This document shows, in pieces, positions 44,610 to 55,340 of a stretch of 64,000 nt of DNA (positions are counted from its first letter, which is position 1; the number at the start of each line of letters is the position of its first letter). The notes under the pieces are model-generated. The model made no database searches. It had not been told where the DNA came from and was given only the letters and a program-made list of their open reading frames with translations. Source of the stretch: Proteiniphilum propionicum (GTDB lineage Bacteria > Bacteroidota > Bacteroidia > Bacteroidales > Dysgonomonadaceae). The DNA is taken from assembly GCF_022267555.1 (NCBI RefSeq), contig NZ_CP073586.1:2223501-2287500 (forward strand), written 5' to 3'. A program made the position numbers and the translations under genes.

Positions 44610-45620
44610 TTACAATCTTTTTCTTTTCAATACTATCCAAACAATCATGGGCGCTCCAAAAATAGCAGTGACAGCGTTTACAGGCAATGTCCTGTTTGCA
44701 ATTGGAATTTGTGAAACTATGTCGCACATCAGCATCAGGATGCTCCCCAGGAGAATGGTTGCGGGAAGTATAGTCCTATGATTTACTGTACCAAAAAAAG
44801 CGCGTGCAAAATGAGGTATTACAACACCTACAAAAGCGATCGGGCCTGTGAATGCCGTTACAGATCCGGTAATAATTGCAGAAAGGGAGATAATAATAAT
44901 TCGTGTTTTCCTTACATCCAATCCGCTGCTGGCAGAGTAGTTCTCGCCTAACAGCATGCTGTTCAAAGCCTTCTGAAGGAAAAAAGCTACAGCGATGCCT
45001 GGTAGAGACAGCATAAGCATTAAAGGGATTTTTTCCCATGTAACCCCTCCAATGCTGCCAAATGTCCAGGTCACAAATAGTTTTAGAGAATCTGGGTCGG
45101 CGAAACTCTGCAATATTGTTACTATGGCGCTGGCAACGTATCCGAAAATCATACCTAAAACGAGTATGGTTATTGAGTCCTTTATTCGTGCAGATACAAC
45201 AAGTATAAGCACCAGAACCGTAGCAGCACCTGAAATGGCAGCTATTATTTGTGCCATACTGCCCATCGCTGCGATGAATGGATACACAGCTGTACCGCTG
45301 AACATTGTAAGTATGGCAACACCCAGCCCTGCACCTGCGCTTACTCCTAGCACATCGGGGCCTGCAAGCGGGTTTCGAAAGAGTGTTTGCATCAGTAAGC
45401 CAGCAAGGGAGAGTGATGAACCTGCAATTATGGCAGTGATAGCTTTCGGTAGACGATAATTGCGGATGATTTCATCAATGATGTTATCACCCGAAGAACT
45501 AAAAAGTGCATACCATGCCTCTTTGACCGTGATGGATGCATTGCCGGTAAAAATATCGGCAACAAAAGCAGCGATAAGCAGGATACCCAGCAATAGAAAT
45601 ATGACAGATCTATTTTTCAC
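44610..45620 (-). CDS. FecCD-family ABC transporter permease (iron-siderophore/cobalamin type)
   Basis: The 336-residue protein has about nine to ten membrane helices and the family signatures IIAGSSLSLAGLLMQTLFRN (start of the core), NPLAGPDVLGVSAGAGLGVA and GPIAFVGVVIPHFARAFFGT. It exports nothing; it carries Fe-siderophore, haem or cobalamin inward with a periplasmic binding protein and an ATPase. The binding protein gene overlaps it by 11 bases upstream, so they are cotranslated. No ATPase gene follows in the 673-base spacer, which is odd for this family. Substrate is uncertain. Confidence 0.9.
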   Translation of the reverse strand: MKNRSVIFLLLGILLIAAFVADIFTGNASITVKEAWYALFSSSGDNIIDEIIRNYRLPKAITAIIAGSSLSLAGLLMQTLFRNPLAGPDVLGVSAGAGLGVAILTMFSGTAVYPFIAAMGSMAQIIAAISGAATVLVLILVVSARIKDSITILVLGMIFGYVASAIVTILQSFADPDSLKLFVTWTFGSIGGVTWEKIPLMLMLSLPGIAVAFFLQKALNSMLLGENYSASSGLDVRKTRIIIISLSAIITGSVTAFTGPIAFVGVVIPHFARAFFGTVNHRTILPATILLGSILMLMCDIVSQIPIANRTLPVNAVTAIFGAPMIVWIVLKRKRL

Positions 45621-46806
45621 GTGCCGGTATTTCCTCCAAAGGTTTAATGTATGTGAATCTATACCCTAACAGTTGCTCCGGGTATGCAGCCTTAATCAGA
45701 TCGGAGAGAACCAGGTCGGGGTTAGCAACAGCGCTCTCAAAATAATCGTTTCCTCCGGAAGGTGTTACCCGGTTACGGTTGTTATACACATGTCTTTTTT
45801 TTACCGATTCCAATAACAGATATTTGGCATCTTTTTCTACCAGTTCCCCGTAGGTCCCGGCATCGCATCCGAACCAGAATTCAGCATTCCCGAACTGAGT
45901 CAATATCGACTCAATGTCTAGTCCGATGCTTCCCGTCGCGGAGTTGTTTTTATAGCGGTAATCTAGTTGCGCATCACGGAAAAGAGATGCATTGAAACTT
46001 TGCCCCCCGGGAATATACCAAGTTCCCTGAAAGTTGTCGCCAGGCAATACTGTATATTGTTTCGACACACTCTTTACTTTCTCCTTAATGGCAAGATAAC
46101 GTTTTTCCATATCGTTGAAAATGCTATCACCCAAAACCTCTTTATCGAAAAAAGCAGCTATCAGCTTGATCCACTCCGCGCGGGCAAGCGGCGACTTTTC
46201 CATCCACTCAAGTGAGCTGATGACTGGAAATCCCGCCCTGATAAGTTGTTCACTGTATCTGTCTACCTGTGCATAAGCTGAATTGATGACGGCCTGGGGC
46301 CTCAAAGCCATTGTTTTCTCAATGTTCGGTTTAAAAGGATCACCCAGATCTATAATCTCTCCCGACTCAATTTTCTGCAAAATGGCAGAATTATATATCC
46401 TGAAACCGTCAGTCACACCTTTAATAGAGTGTTGTTCATTGAGAAGATAGAGAAACTCGAAGTATGAGAATGAGTTCATAACAAGTGAGCTTATCGGTAT
46501 TTTCAGTTTAATTCCTTCATCACCAGCATCCATGCCAGTCGAATCCTCCTTATAAAGATAATATACTGCATAAGGTTTATTATCTTTTGTCCAGGGGTTA
46601 TTGATTGTCACTTTAGTAAATTCATTGAAGTGTTCAATCCTGAAACCCTCAGCATAATTAATAGCAACAGATGAGTTGGGGATCAGCTCCTCCGCACTCT
46701 TGTCGCGGTCCTGCCGTGGATGGCATCCCCATGGCAGTGAAAAAAAAGAGAGGATGAGTATTGTGAATATATGATTATATTTATTCTGTATTATTTTTAT
46801 TTTCAT
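45610..46806 (-). CDS. ABC substrate-binding lipoprotein (FecB/BtuF-like)
   Basis: The start at 46806 is chosen because it gives a lipoprotein signal (HIFTILILSFFSLPWGCHPR); longer in-frame starts would read a Lys/Arg-rich stretch out of the upstream gene. The 398-residue protein has two lobes typical of class III binding proteins: TMALRPQAVINSAYAQVDRY and NAEFWFGCDAGTYGELVEKD with GGNDYFESAVANPDLVLSDL. It probably binds a metal-siderophore or corrinoid in the periplasm. It overlaps the AI-2E gene upstream by 26 bases and the permease gene downstream by 11 bases. Confidence 0.87.
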   Translation of the reverse strand: MKIKIIQNKYNHIFTILILSFFSLPWGCHPRQDRDKSAEELIPNSSVAINYAEGFRIEHFNEFTKVTINNPWTKDNKPYAVYYLYKEDSTGMDAGDEGIKLKIPISSLVMNSFSYFEFLYLLNEQHSIKGVTDGFRIYNSAILQKIESGEIIDLGDPFKPNIEKTMALRPQAVINSAYAQVDRYSEQLIRAGFPVISSLEWMEKSPLARAEWIKLIAAFFDKEVLGDSIFNDMEKRYLAIKEKVKSVSKQYTVLPGDNFQGTWYIPGGQSFNASLFRDAQLDYRYKNNSATGSIGLDIESILTQFGNAEFWFGCDAGTYGELVEKDAKYLLLESVKKRHVYNNRNRVTPSGGNDYFESAVANPDLVLSDLIKAAYPEQLLGYRFTYIKPLEEIPAREK

Positions 46807-47980
46807 TCTTATCATCCTTATTATCTTTATTATCCTTGCCATCCTTTTTCTTTTTCTTTTTCTTTTTGATTTTGATGGAGTCGTAAGCCGGAAAATTTGC
46901 ATTACTTGATTTATAGCGCGTTGTAACGCGTGGTTCGGCTTTTGATCCGGGTACGTATTCATGACGGAACATGTTGAAAAAGAGGATGAAGAGAGATAGT
47001 AAAAGCGGTCCGAATATTACACCCCAGAATCCGAATAAAGGAATACCTATAAGCACACCGAACACTGTGATTAACGGATGTATATCGGCCAGCTTCTTTT
47101 GCAGCAGAAAGCGAGCTACGTTGTCTACTCCGCCTATTATAAAAAAACCGTATATTAGCAAAGCCACACCGTTCACATAATCGGCATTCAGCAACAGGCT
47201 TATACCCAGTGGGACCCACACTATCATTGTACCCACAAGAGGGAGGATGGTTGAAAAAGCAGTAAGGATGGCATACAACAGAGCATTTTCTACTCCAAAA
47301 AAGAGATATCCCAAATAGGCAAAAACACCTTGAATAATTGCCATAAGTGGAATTCCAATGGCATTAGCCTGAATAATAAGCAGCGTCTCTTCACCTAAAA
47401 TCTGCTTATTCTCTTCCTTGAATGGCAGTATTTCCCTGATTGCTGTTTCGAACTCATCATTGTTGAAAAGCATGTAATATAAAACGAAAAGAATAACAAC
47501 AACGTTGATGACAAATAAATAAATGCTGCTTCCAAGTATTTGCAAAAGATTGCTACCTGCCTTTGGCAGGGCGGCCAGATTTTCAGGTGTGAAAAGTTCG
47601 AATCCTATTTTCTCCTCAACCGAATTAATAAAATCGTTTATCTGTTGCATAATAGCTTCCGGATCAATCGATATACCCGAAAAGGTGTCGATTACCAAAA
47701 AAGCCATCCCGGTAAGGGGTATTAGAAAAAGGATAAGCACCTCCATAACAATAAGAAACGCACTTAACGACTTTTTGAATTTGAGCTTTTGCGTGAGATA
47801 TCTCTGTTGCCCGTTAACCATCACATACAGAGCTGCAGCTCCCAAAAAACCACTCATGTAAGGGCGTGTGTATTTGAAGATGATCAGTCCCAACAGGATT
47901 AAAAAACCAATCAGAATATACTTATACTGTGATTTTTTTCTCTCTCTCTGTTTATCTATCTCAAACCGTTCTTCTATCAT
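46781..47980 (-). CDS. AI-2E (PerM) family membrane transporter
   Basis: The 399-residue protein has about seven to eight membrane helices and the family cores GAAALYVMVNGQQRYLTQKL and VPLGISLLLNADYVNGVALL, then VDNVARFLLQKKLADIHPLI and IFGPLLLSLFILFFNMFRHE. Related proteins export autoinducer-2 or small solutes or act as sodium/proton antiporters; this one is unassigned. It ends in a Lys/Asp/Asn low-complexity tail (IKKKKKKKKDGKDNKDNKDD) encoded by an imperfect hexanucleotide run, which overlaps the start of the downstream lipoprotein gene. It lies downstream of the DUF2007 gene. Confidence 0.85.
   Translation of the reverse strand: MIEERFEIDKQRERKKSQYKYILIGFLILLGLIIFKYTRPYMSGFLGAAALYVMVNGQQRYLTQKLKFKKSLSAFLIVMEVLILFLIPLTGMAFLVIDTFSGISIDPEAIMQQINDFINSVEEKIGFELFTPENLAALPKAGSNLLQILGSSIYLFVINVVVILFVLYYMLFNNDEFETAIREILPFKEENKQILGEETLLIIQANAIGIPLMAIIQGVFAYLGYLFFGVENALLYAILTAFSTILPLVGTMIVWVPLGISLLLNADYVNGVALLIYGFFIIGGVDNVARFLLQKKLADIHPLITVFGVLIGIPLFGFWGVIFGPLLLSLFILFFNMFRHEYVPGSKAEPRVTTRYKSSNANFPAYDSIKIKKKKKKKKDGKDNKDNKDDKNENKNNTE
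46845..46868. repeat. CTTTTT hexanucleotide run
   Basis: About four tandem units of CTTTTT in plus-strand reading encode the poly-Lys tail of the AI-2E-family protein. Changes in copy number would keep its frame. It sits just upstream of the chosen start of the next gene at 46806. Confidence 0.7.
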
Positions 47981-48015
47981 GTGAGCATTTTGGGAAATAT
48001 ACTGTTTTCAAAAGG

Positions 48016-48246
48016 TTACAGGAAGTCTTCAGGTTTCGAAAAACCTCCTTCTATAAGAGCCTCTTTGGCTTTTTCATAATCTGACATTTTTACCTGCATC
48101 TCAATATTCCCAAATGAATAAGCCAACCTGCTGGAAACCAGATTCTTCATATATGTCTCAATTCCCCTCATCTCCATAAATGTCTGTACGATGGTCACAT
48201 CAGCAGGGAATGTGAATATTTTAACAGTTACAAAACTTTCTTCCAT
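48016..48246 (-). CDS. DUF2007-domain small protein
   Basis: The start at 48246 (MEESFVTVKIFTFPADVTIV) is preferred; an in-frame Met at 48291 adds a tail read from the divergent promoter region. The 76-residue protein matches DUF2007, small ferredoxin-like alpha/beta proteins (FMEMRGIETYMKNLVSSRLA, NIEMQVKMSDYEKAKEALIE) that resemble PII-type signal proteins. Function is unknown. It is upstream of the AI-2E gene by 35 bases on the same strand and divergent from the SDR gene at 48389. Confidence 0.85.
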   Translation of the reverse strand: MEESFVTVKIFTFPADVTIVQTFMEMRGIETYMKNLVSSRLAYSFGNIEMQVKMSDYEKAKEALIEGGFSKPEDFL

Positions 48247-48388
48247 AGTTGTATGTTGTATATTGTATATTGGATGTTTATTTAATTCCACATCGTAAAA
48301 TTACGCTTTTTTTCAGATAAAACCGTGTTTCTTCATTTATTTGAATGAAATTTAATTATTATGAAATATAACTACCATATTTATTATA

Positions 48389-49144
48389 ATGTATAAAACA
48401 GCTTTAATTACAGGTGCAACCTCCGGTATAGGAGAAGCTACTGCTATCAAGTTTGCAGAAAACGGAGTTAATGTTATCATTACAGGCCGTCGCAACGACA
48501 GGCTTATTCAGTTAAAAAACAAACTTGAGCAGTTAAATGTTCGTGTTCTTATCAGATGTTTTGATGTGCGGGATGAAGCCGCTGTAAAAGAGTCCCTCGG
48601 AAATCTGCCCGAAGAGTGGAGGAAGATAGATATTCTGGTGAATAATGCCGGGCTTGCTGCCGGCCTCTCTGCTCTGCAGGATGGAGATATTAATGATTGG
48701 AACCGAATGATCGATACCAACGTGAAGGGATTGCTTTATGTAACCCGAACAGTTGCGCCGGGAATGGTGGATAGGAAGACCGGCCACATAATCAATATAG
48801 GATCTATTGCAGGTAAAGAGGTATATCATAACGGTAATGTCTATTGTGCAACCAAGCACGCAGTTGACGCTCTCACAAAGGGGATGCGAATTGATATGCT
48901 GCCTTATTGTGTCAAAGTGACACAAATTTGTCCCGGAGCGGTTGAGACCGAGTTCTCAATCATACGGTTTCACGGTGATAAATCTCTGGCAGATAAGGTA
49001 TATGAAGGATATGAAAATCTTGTAGCTGCCGATATAGCCGATTGTATATGGTTCGTGGTATCCCGGCCTCCGCACGTGAATATTAACGATATGGTTGTTA
49101 TGCCTACAGCACAAGCATCGGCATCTGTTTTCCATAAAAAGTGA
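48389..49144 (+). CDS. Short-chain dehydrogenase/reductase (YdfG-like)
   Basis: The 251-residue protein is a classical SDR: cofactor motif TGATSGIGEA at 9-18, GRRNDRL typical of an NADP-preferring Arg, NNAG in the fifth strand, the catalytic Y-C-A-T-K in GNVYCATKHAVDAL and QICPGAVETEFS after it. It oxidises or reduces a 3-hydroxy acid or small alcohol; serine/3-hydroxy-acid dehydrogenases of the YdfG type are the nearest in pattern. It is monocistronic, with the peptidase gene 126 bases later. Confidence 0.9.
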   Translation: MYKTALITGATSGIGEATAIKFAENGVNVIITGRRNDRLIQLKNKLEQLNVRVLIRCFDVRDEAAVKESLGNLPEEWRKIDILVNNAGLAAGLSALQDGDINDWNRMIDTNVKGLLYVTRTVAPGMVDRKTGHIINIGSIAGKEVYHNGNVYCATKHAVDALTKGMRIDMLPYCVKVTQICPGAVETEFSIIRFHGDKSLADKVYEGYENLVAADIADCIWFVVSRPPHVNINDMVVMPTAQASASVFHKK

Positions 49145-49270
49145 ACTTTTTTGTTTAGTTAAATTATACGAAGACATGCTTGACCTTGATTATGCTGACT
49201 CAAAAAAAAGTATAGCCTTGCTCATTTGCACTTTGGCATTGCTCTGAAACTTCCGATTTAATTGAATAAT

Positions 49271-51706
49271 ATGAAAATAATCAAAATTTATCAAACCTCA
49301 ATCCTTTTGTTAATGATTTCAACCTTGTTGCAGGCACAGGAAAAACTTACCTATCAAACTCCTCCCGTAGAGATGCTAAAGCTGGTGGATATCGAGAGAG
49401 CCCCAATTGTAGATATTGATAGTAAAGGTGAACAAATGTTGTTCTATTACCGTAACACATTTAAGACGCTTAATGATCTTAGTCAGCCTGAGTTGCGTCT
49501 TGCAGGATTACGTATCAATCCTGAAACCAACATATCAAGTAACATTACATATTACAACAATATCTGTTACAAAAAAATAATGGATGACAAGATTCAGCAA
49601 ATTACTGGACTGCCTGAAGAACCACGTATTGCTTATGTCTCTTTTTCACCAGATGAGTCAAAAATAGCTTTTACCCATACATCAAACAGCGGCGTAGAGC
49701 TATGGATTGCCGATTTGAAAACACTTCAAGCACGAAAGTTGACTGATGCCTTATTAAATGCCAATGTTGGATTCCCATACAGGTGGATTCCAAATGGCAA
49801 CGGTTTATTGGCATTCATGCTACCTGAGAATCGGACAGAGCTTAAGGATCAGAAAGTTACCCTTCCAGAAGGGCCGGTTGTGTCGGTTAGCGACGGGCAG
49901 GTATCACAAAACCGCACTTACCAGGATCTTCTGAAGAACCCCGTTGATGAAGCCAACTTCGAAATATTGATGACCTCAGAGTTATACACTGTTAATTTAA
50001 ACGGAGTAAAAACATTATGGAAAGAGGCCGGAATGTATATTGATGAAACATACTCTCCCGATGGTAAATATATGATATTAACCACAATATCGAAACCTTT
50101 CTCTTACGCTGTGCCTTTTTACAGTTTCCCAAATACTACTGATATTTATACTTCCGATGGCAAATTTATTATGAATTTCAGCAGACAGCCGTTGCTCGAT
50201 AAACTTCCTGTTGGCTTTATGGCAACCTTCGAAGGGAAACGAAATATCAGGTGGCGTGCTGACAAACCGGCAACACTAGCCTGGACAGAGGCTTTGGATA
50301 AAGGTGATCCGACTGTTGAGGCAGAGTACCGCGATGAACTGTTTCAGCTAAATGCACCCTTTACGGGTGAACCCTGCTCCCTGATTAAAACCATTAACCG
50401 CTTTTCCGGGATCACATGGGGTAATGATAACTTTGCAGTTGTTTATGACAGATGGTGGAATACAAGGAATAATAAAGCATATCTTATTAATCCTTCCGAG
50501 AGTAATTTGTCACCGAAAATTTTGTCTGACAGAAATTATCAGGATTTGTATAATGATCCCGGAATCATTCAAACAGAAAAAAACGAATATGGAAGGTATG
50601 TGATGCGTATTGACGATAGTTCCACTGTTTATCTTTTCGGTGACGGATATACGGCAGAAGGGCAGTTCCCTTTTATTGACGCACTCGATCTGAAGACACT
50701 AAAAAAGAAACGTATATATCAATGGGCCGGCACAAATCAGGCAGAAGAGCTGATTTCTTTTATAGACAGCAAGGCGGGTACACTTATCACCCGTATAGAA
50801 TCACCCACCGAGTTTCCCAACTATTACATACGTAACCTTAGAAAGAGGATTGCCAATATTCCTCTTACATCATTCGGGAATCCTTTTAAAAGTATTGAAG
50901 GTGTACACAAAGAGGTGATAAGTTATGAGAGGGAAGATGGGGTTAAGCTATCGGGAACGTTGTACCTTCCCGAAGGTTATGATATGGAAAAAAAGGAGAA
51001 GCTTCCGATGATAATGTGGGCTTATCCTGCAGAATATAAGGATAAGAACAGTGCGGGACAGAGCAACGCCAATCCCAACAGTTTCACCTACCTTTCATAT
51101 GGAAATCCAATCTATTGGGTTACTCGCGGTTATGCCATACTTGATGATGCCTCATTTCCCATTGTGGGAGAGGGTGGCGAGCAGCCTAATGATACATTTA
51201 CAGAGCAGTTGGTAGCAAACGCCAAAGCGGCAATTGATGCGGTGGATGCACTGGGGTATATTGACCGTAAACGTGTGGCTGTAGGCGGACATTCTTACGG
51301 CGCTTTTATGACCGCTAACCTGCTCACCCATTCCGATCTGTTTGCCGCAGGTATTGCAAGGAGCGGGGCATATAACCGTTCGCTTACACCTTTCGGCTTT
51401 CAGAGTGAAGAACGTAACTACTGGGAAGCGACCGATGTGTATGATGCAATGTCGCCCTTTATGCATGCCGATAAGATGAAGACACCAATGTTGCTTATTC
51501 ACGGAGAGGCAGATAATAACTCAGGGACGCATACAATGCAAAGTGAACGCTATTTTCAGGCATTAAAGAGTTTTGGTGCTCCTGTACGGTTGGTGATTTT
51601 ACCACTCGAAAGCCACGGTTACGTTGCCAGGGAAAACGTACTTCACCTGCTTTGGGAGCAGGATCAGTGGCTGGAGAAACATGTGAAGAACCGCAGCGGT
51701 AAATAA
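49271..51706 (+). CDS. S9-family prolyl oligopeptidase-like secreted peptidase
   Basis: The ATG at 49271 is preferred to a TTG at 49262. The 811-residue protein has a signal peptide (IYQTSILLLMISTLLQAQEK), a beta-propeller (about 30-540) and an alpha/beta hydrolase domain. The catalytic Ser is in VAVGGHSYGAFMT, the Asp in LLIHGEADNNSGTH and the His in LPLESHGYVA. The family includes dipeptidyl peptidases and glutamyl endopeptidases; the Bacteroidales enzymes of this pattern are exported and digest peptides in the periplasm. It converges with the DUF192 gene. Specificity is not known. Confidence 0.9.
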   Translation: MKIIKIYQTSILLLMISTLLQAQEKLTYQTPPVEMLKLVDIERAPIVDIDSKGEQMLFYYRNTFKTLNDLSQPELRLAGLRINPETNISSNITYYNNICYKKIMDDKIQQITGLPEEPRIAYVSFSPDESKIAFTHTSNSGVELWIADLKTLQARKLTDALLNANVGFPYRWIPNGNGLLAFMLPENRTELKDQKVTLPEGPVVSVSDGQVSQNRTYQDLLKNPVDEANFEILMTSELYTVNLNGVKTLWKEAGMYIDETYSPDGKYMILTTISKPFSYAVPFYSFPNTTDIYTSDGKFIMNFSRQPLLDKLPVGFMATFEGKRNIRWRADKPATLAWTEALDKGDPTVEAEYRDELFQLNAPFTGEPCSLIKTINRFSGITWGNDNFAVVYDRWWNTRNNKAYLINPSESNLSPKILSDRNYQDLYNDPGIIQTEKNEYGRYVMRIDDSSTVYLFGDGYTAEGQFPFIDALDLKTLKKKRIYQWAGTNQAEELISFIDSKAGTLITRIESPTEFPNYYIRNLRKRIANIPLTSFGNPFKSIEGVHKEVISYEREDGVKLSGTLYLPEGYDMEKKEKLPMIMWAYPAEYKDKNSAGQSNANPNSFTYLSYGNPIYWVTRGYAILDDASFPIVGEGGEQPNDTFTEQLVANAKAAIDAVDALGYIDRKRVAVGGHSYGAFMTANLLTHSDLFAAGIARSGAYNRSLTPFGFQSEERNYWEATDVYDAMSPFMHADKMKTPMLLIHGEADNNSGTHTMQSERYFQALKSFGAPVRLVILPLESHGYVARENVLHLLWEQDQWLEKHVKNRSGK

Positions 51707-51731
51707 ACTCTCTTTGTGATCTGCGGTGATA

Positions 51732-52274
51732 CTATTTTAAAATTTCAAATTCTATTCTGTCACCTGTAAGTATATTGTTGCGATTGCAAAAACCGGCGTT
51801 CACCTCTACCACATAGAGCGCAGGTGCGACTGAAGCGTAATTCCACTCTTTTAAAGGTGTGGTGTTGGGGTGGATGGTTATGATATTTTTGTTGCTATCA
51901 ACGAAAATGATATCAAGAGGAATATAGGTGTTTTTCATCCAGAAACCCTGAATCTGCTCACTGTCGTGAATGAAAAGCATACCTGCATCTTCAGGCATTG
52001 AATTGCGATACATAAGTCCACGGGCACGTTTTTGTTCATCATCGGCCAACTCTATATCAATTATAGCAAGGGTGTCAGAAGTTGACTGGCTTATAAAAAG
52101 CAGTTCCCCTTGTTTGGTAAAAGGGATATCTAATGCCTCGGTTTGTTGAAATATTACATTTTTGTTATCGACCGGTTTCAATATAAAATAGAGTGCCAAA
52201 CCTAAAGTAACAATCAATAATGCAATTAAATACATTCTCCGGTTGCCTTTTTTAATTTGTGATGAGCTCTTCAT
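51732..52274 (-). CDS. DUF192-domain lipid- or membrane-anchored protein
   Basis: The 180-residue protein has an N-terminal membrane anchor (MYLIALLIVTLGLALYFIL at about 14-32) and a DUF192 domain: ARGLMYRNSMPEDAGMLFIH, GFWMKNTYIPLDIIFVDSNK and ALYVVEVNAGFCNRNNILTG. The family is widespread with no settled function; the GFWMKNT segment is its hallmark. It is convergent with the S9 peptidase 25 bases away and lies upstream of a long spacer. Confidence 0.88.
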   Translation of the reverse strand: MKSSSQIKKGNRRMYLIALLIVTLGLALYFILKPVDNKNVIFQQTEALDIPFTKQGELLFISQSTSDTLAIIDIELADDEQKRARGLMYRNSMPEDAGMLFIHDSEQIQGFWMKNTYIPLDIIFVDSNKNIITIHPNTTPLKEWNYASVAPALYVVEVNAGFCNRNNILTGDRIEFEILK

Positions 52275-53003
52275 TTCAATGTTTTAGATGTTATATGTTT
52301 TTTATTGACTTTATTATCTTCTTATATTAAACATTTTAAGCTAGTTTTATGTTTACTCTGCAATATTTTAAAGTGAATGACACTTGATGATATTTATGTA
52401 GACTGAAATTTTGTCAGTCTATTTGCAGGTTTTTTTGCAGGTTTAATGAAACCATTATGAATCAAAGATTAGTTTCAGCTAAAATCACTCTTAATCAATG
52501 AAATAATTAATGCAAAAGTGCGACGATAAAGATATTCTCCGATATGTCAGAAGCCATTATTTTATGGATAATATTCATTGCTTAAAGGAATAGTACCATT
52601 ATATCCGCATACAAAAATAATATTTTAAATAATTGAATATGAAACATATAATATTTCAGTTGATACACATAATTAATTGCAGGTTTAAATATCAAAGGTT
52701 ATATACAGCTATAAGAATAAAACTAAATGATCGTATAAAATATTATAAAAACAAATTTGGCACAGAATTCGCTGTTTAGATTATGTCAAGTTTCAGATTA
52801 TGTCAATTTTCAGATTATGTCGAATGTAGGATTTTGTTCAGTTTCGGATTTTGTCGCAGTTATGACAGAATTCGTATTAAGTCGAAGTTTTGTAATAGTC
52901 GAAGTTTTGTAATAGTCGAAGTTTTGTAATAGTCGAAGTTTTGTCAATTAGATAATAGCAATTAGATAACAACAATAATTTTATTAACATCAATTTTAGT
53001 AGT
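52275..53003. other. 729-base spacer with repeat array before groES
   Basis: AT-rich. A short hairpin occurs at 52400-52420 (AGACTGA/TCAGTCT). A start-less plus-strand frame near 52515-52583 reads KDILRYVRSHYFMDNIHCL and could be a coding relic. A 17-base periodic array fills 52780-52947. No RNA gene was recognised and no exact TAnnTTTG box could be placed for groES. Confidence 0.5.
52780..52947. repeat. 17-bp periodic repeat array upstream of groES
   Basis: Four almost exact tandem 17-mers (AGTCGAAGTTTTGTAAT) occupy 52880-52896, 52897-52913, 52914-52930 and 52931-52947, the last with a changed end. Degenerate units of the same spacing (ATTATGTCAAGTTTCAG and relatives) start at 52780, 52797, 52814, 52831 and 52848. 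There are no spacers between units, so this is a minisatellite-like array and not CRISPR. Confidence 0.85.
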
Positions 53004-53276
53004 ATGAACATTAAACCATTGGCAGACAGAGTGCTGGTAAAACCGGCAGCTGCAGAAGAAAAAACAGTTAGCGGAATTATAATCCCCGATACAGCAAAAG
53101 AAAAACCACTGAAAGGTGAAGTAATTGCCGTAGGTAAAGGTACAAAAGATGAAGAGATGGTAGTAAAAGAAGGTGATAAAGTACTTTATGGTAAATATGC
53201 AGGGACTGAAATTGAGATCAATGGAGTGCAACATCTGATCATGCGTCAGTCTGACATTTTAGCAATTCTTTCGTAA
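53004..53276 (+). CDS. groES: Co-chaperonin GroES
   Basis: The 90-residue protein has the full GroES sequence: [20 protein letters not shown], the mobile loop around [29 protein letters not shown] and [11 protein letters not shown]. It caps the GroEL ring in ATP-dependent protein folding. The groEL gene starts 42 bases downstream, giving the usual groESL operon. The upstream spacer carries the 17-bp array; neither a CIRCE element nor another known heat-shock operator was seen. Confidence 0.97.
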   Translation: MNIKPLADRVLVKPAAAEEKTVSGIIIPDTAKEKPLKGEVIAVGKGTKDEEMVVKEGDKVLYGKYAGTEIEINGVQHLIMRQSDILAILS

Positions 53277-54953
<1,677 letters not shown>

Positions 54954-54979
54954 TCTGATTACAGATTAGATAACAAATG

Positions 54980-55024
54980 AAGCGTGTGACTTGAAATGAA
55001 AAATTGAAAGTTACACGCTTTTTC
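54980..55024 (+). terminator. groEL terminator
   Basis: AAGCGTGTGAC (54980-54990) pairs, with one G-U, with GTTACACGCTT (55010-55020), followed by TTTCTTTT. It lies 26 bases after the groEL stop. Confidence 0.8.
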
Positions 55025-55187
55025 TTTTGTTAAATATGAAATATATTTCTTATTTACTTTCGTTTTGTTATTTTTTGCGCTTTTTTAATAAAATAGTGAT
55101 TTAAGGTAGTAATTGCCAGTTTAATCGTTTGTATTGATTATAGACGAAATGTAACAGAAATGTAACATAAATTAGATTAATTTATGC

Positions 55188-55195
55188 TACATTTG
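55188..55195 (+). promoter_or_regulatory. Bacteroidetes -7 box (TACATTTG)
   Basis: TACATTTG matches TAnnTTTG, 146 bases before the receptor start. No clear TTTG lies 20 bases upstream. Confidence 0.45.
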
Positions 55196-55340
55196 TTCTG
55201 AATAAAATTGGACCATTTTTTTGCATGTACATATAGCAAATGAATTTGCTTTCTTTCAACGGCATAATGCAAACAAGCTTTTTCTATACACAATTTTTAA
55301 TATAATATTTCATTTAATGTCTAATTTAAACTAATAATCT

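Larger units (their letters stand above)
54954..55340. other. 387-base spacer: groEL terminator and receptor promoter
   Basis: It holds the groEL terminator (54980-55024), two copies of AAATGTAACA near 55148-55168 and the promoter box at 55188-55195. The remaining 145 bases form the leader of the TonB receptor gene, in which I see nothing further. Confidence 0.6.

Noticed and set aside
52515-52583. Short coding frame upstream of the 17-bp array
   Set aside because: Only about 23 codons with no family match; mentioned in the spacer note but too weak to call a gene.
52780-52947. CRISPR array
   Set aside because: Units are 17 bases with no spacers between them, no leader and no cas genes nearby.
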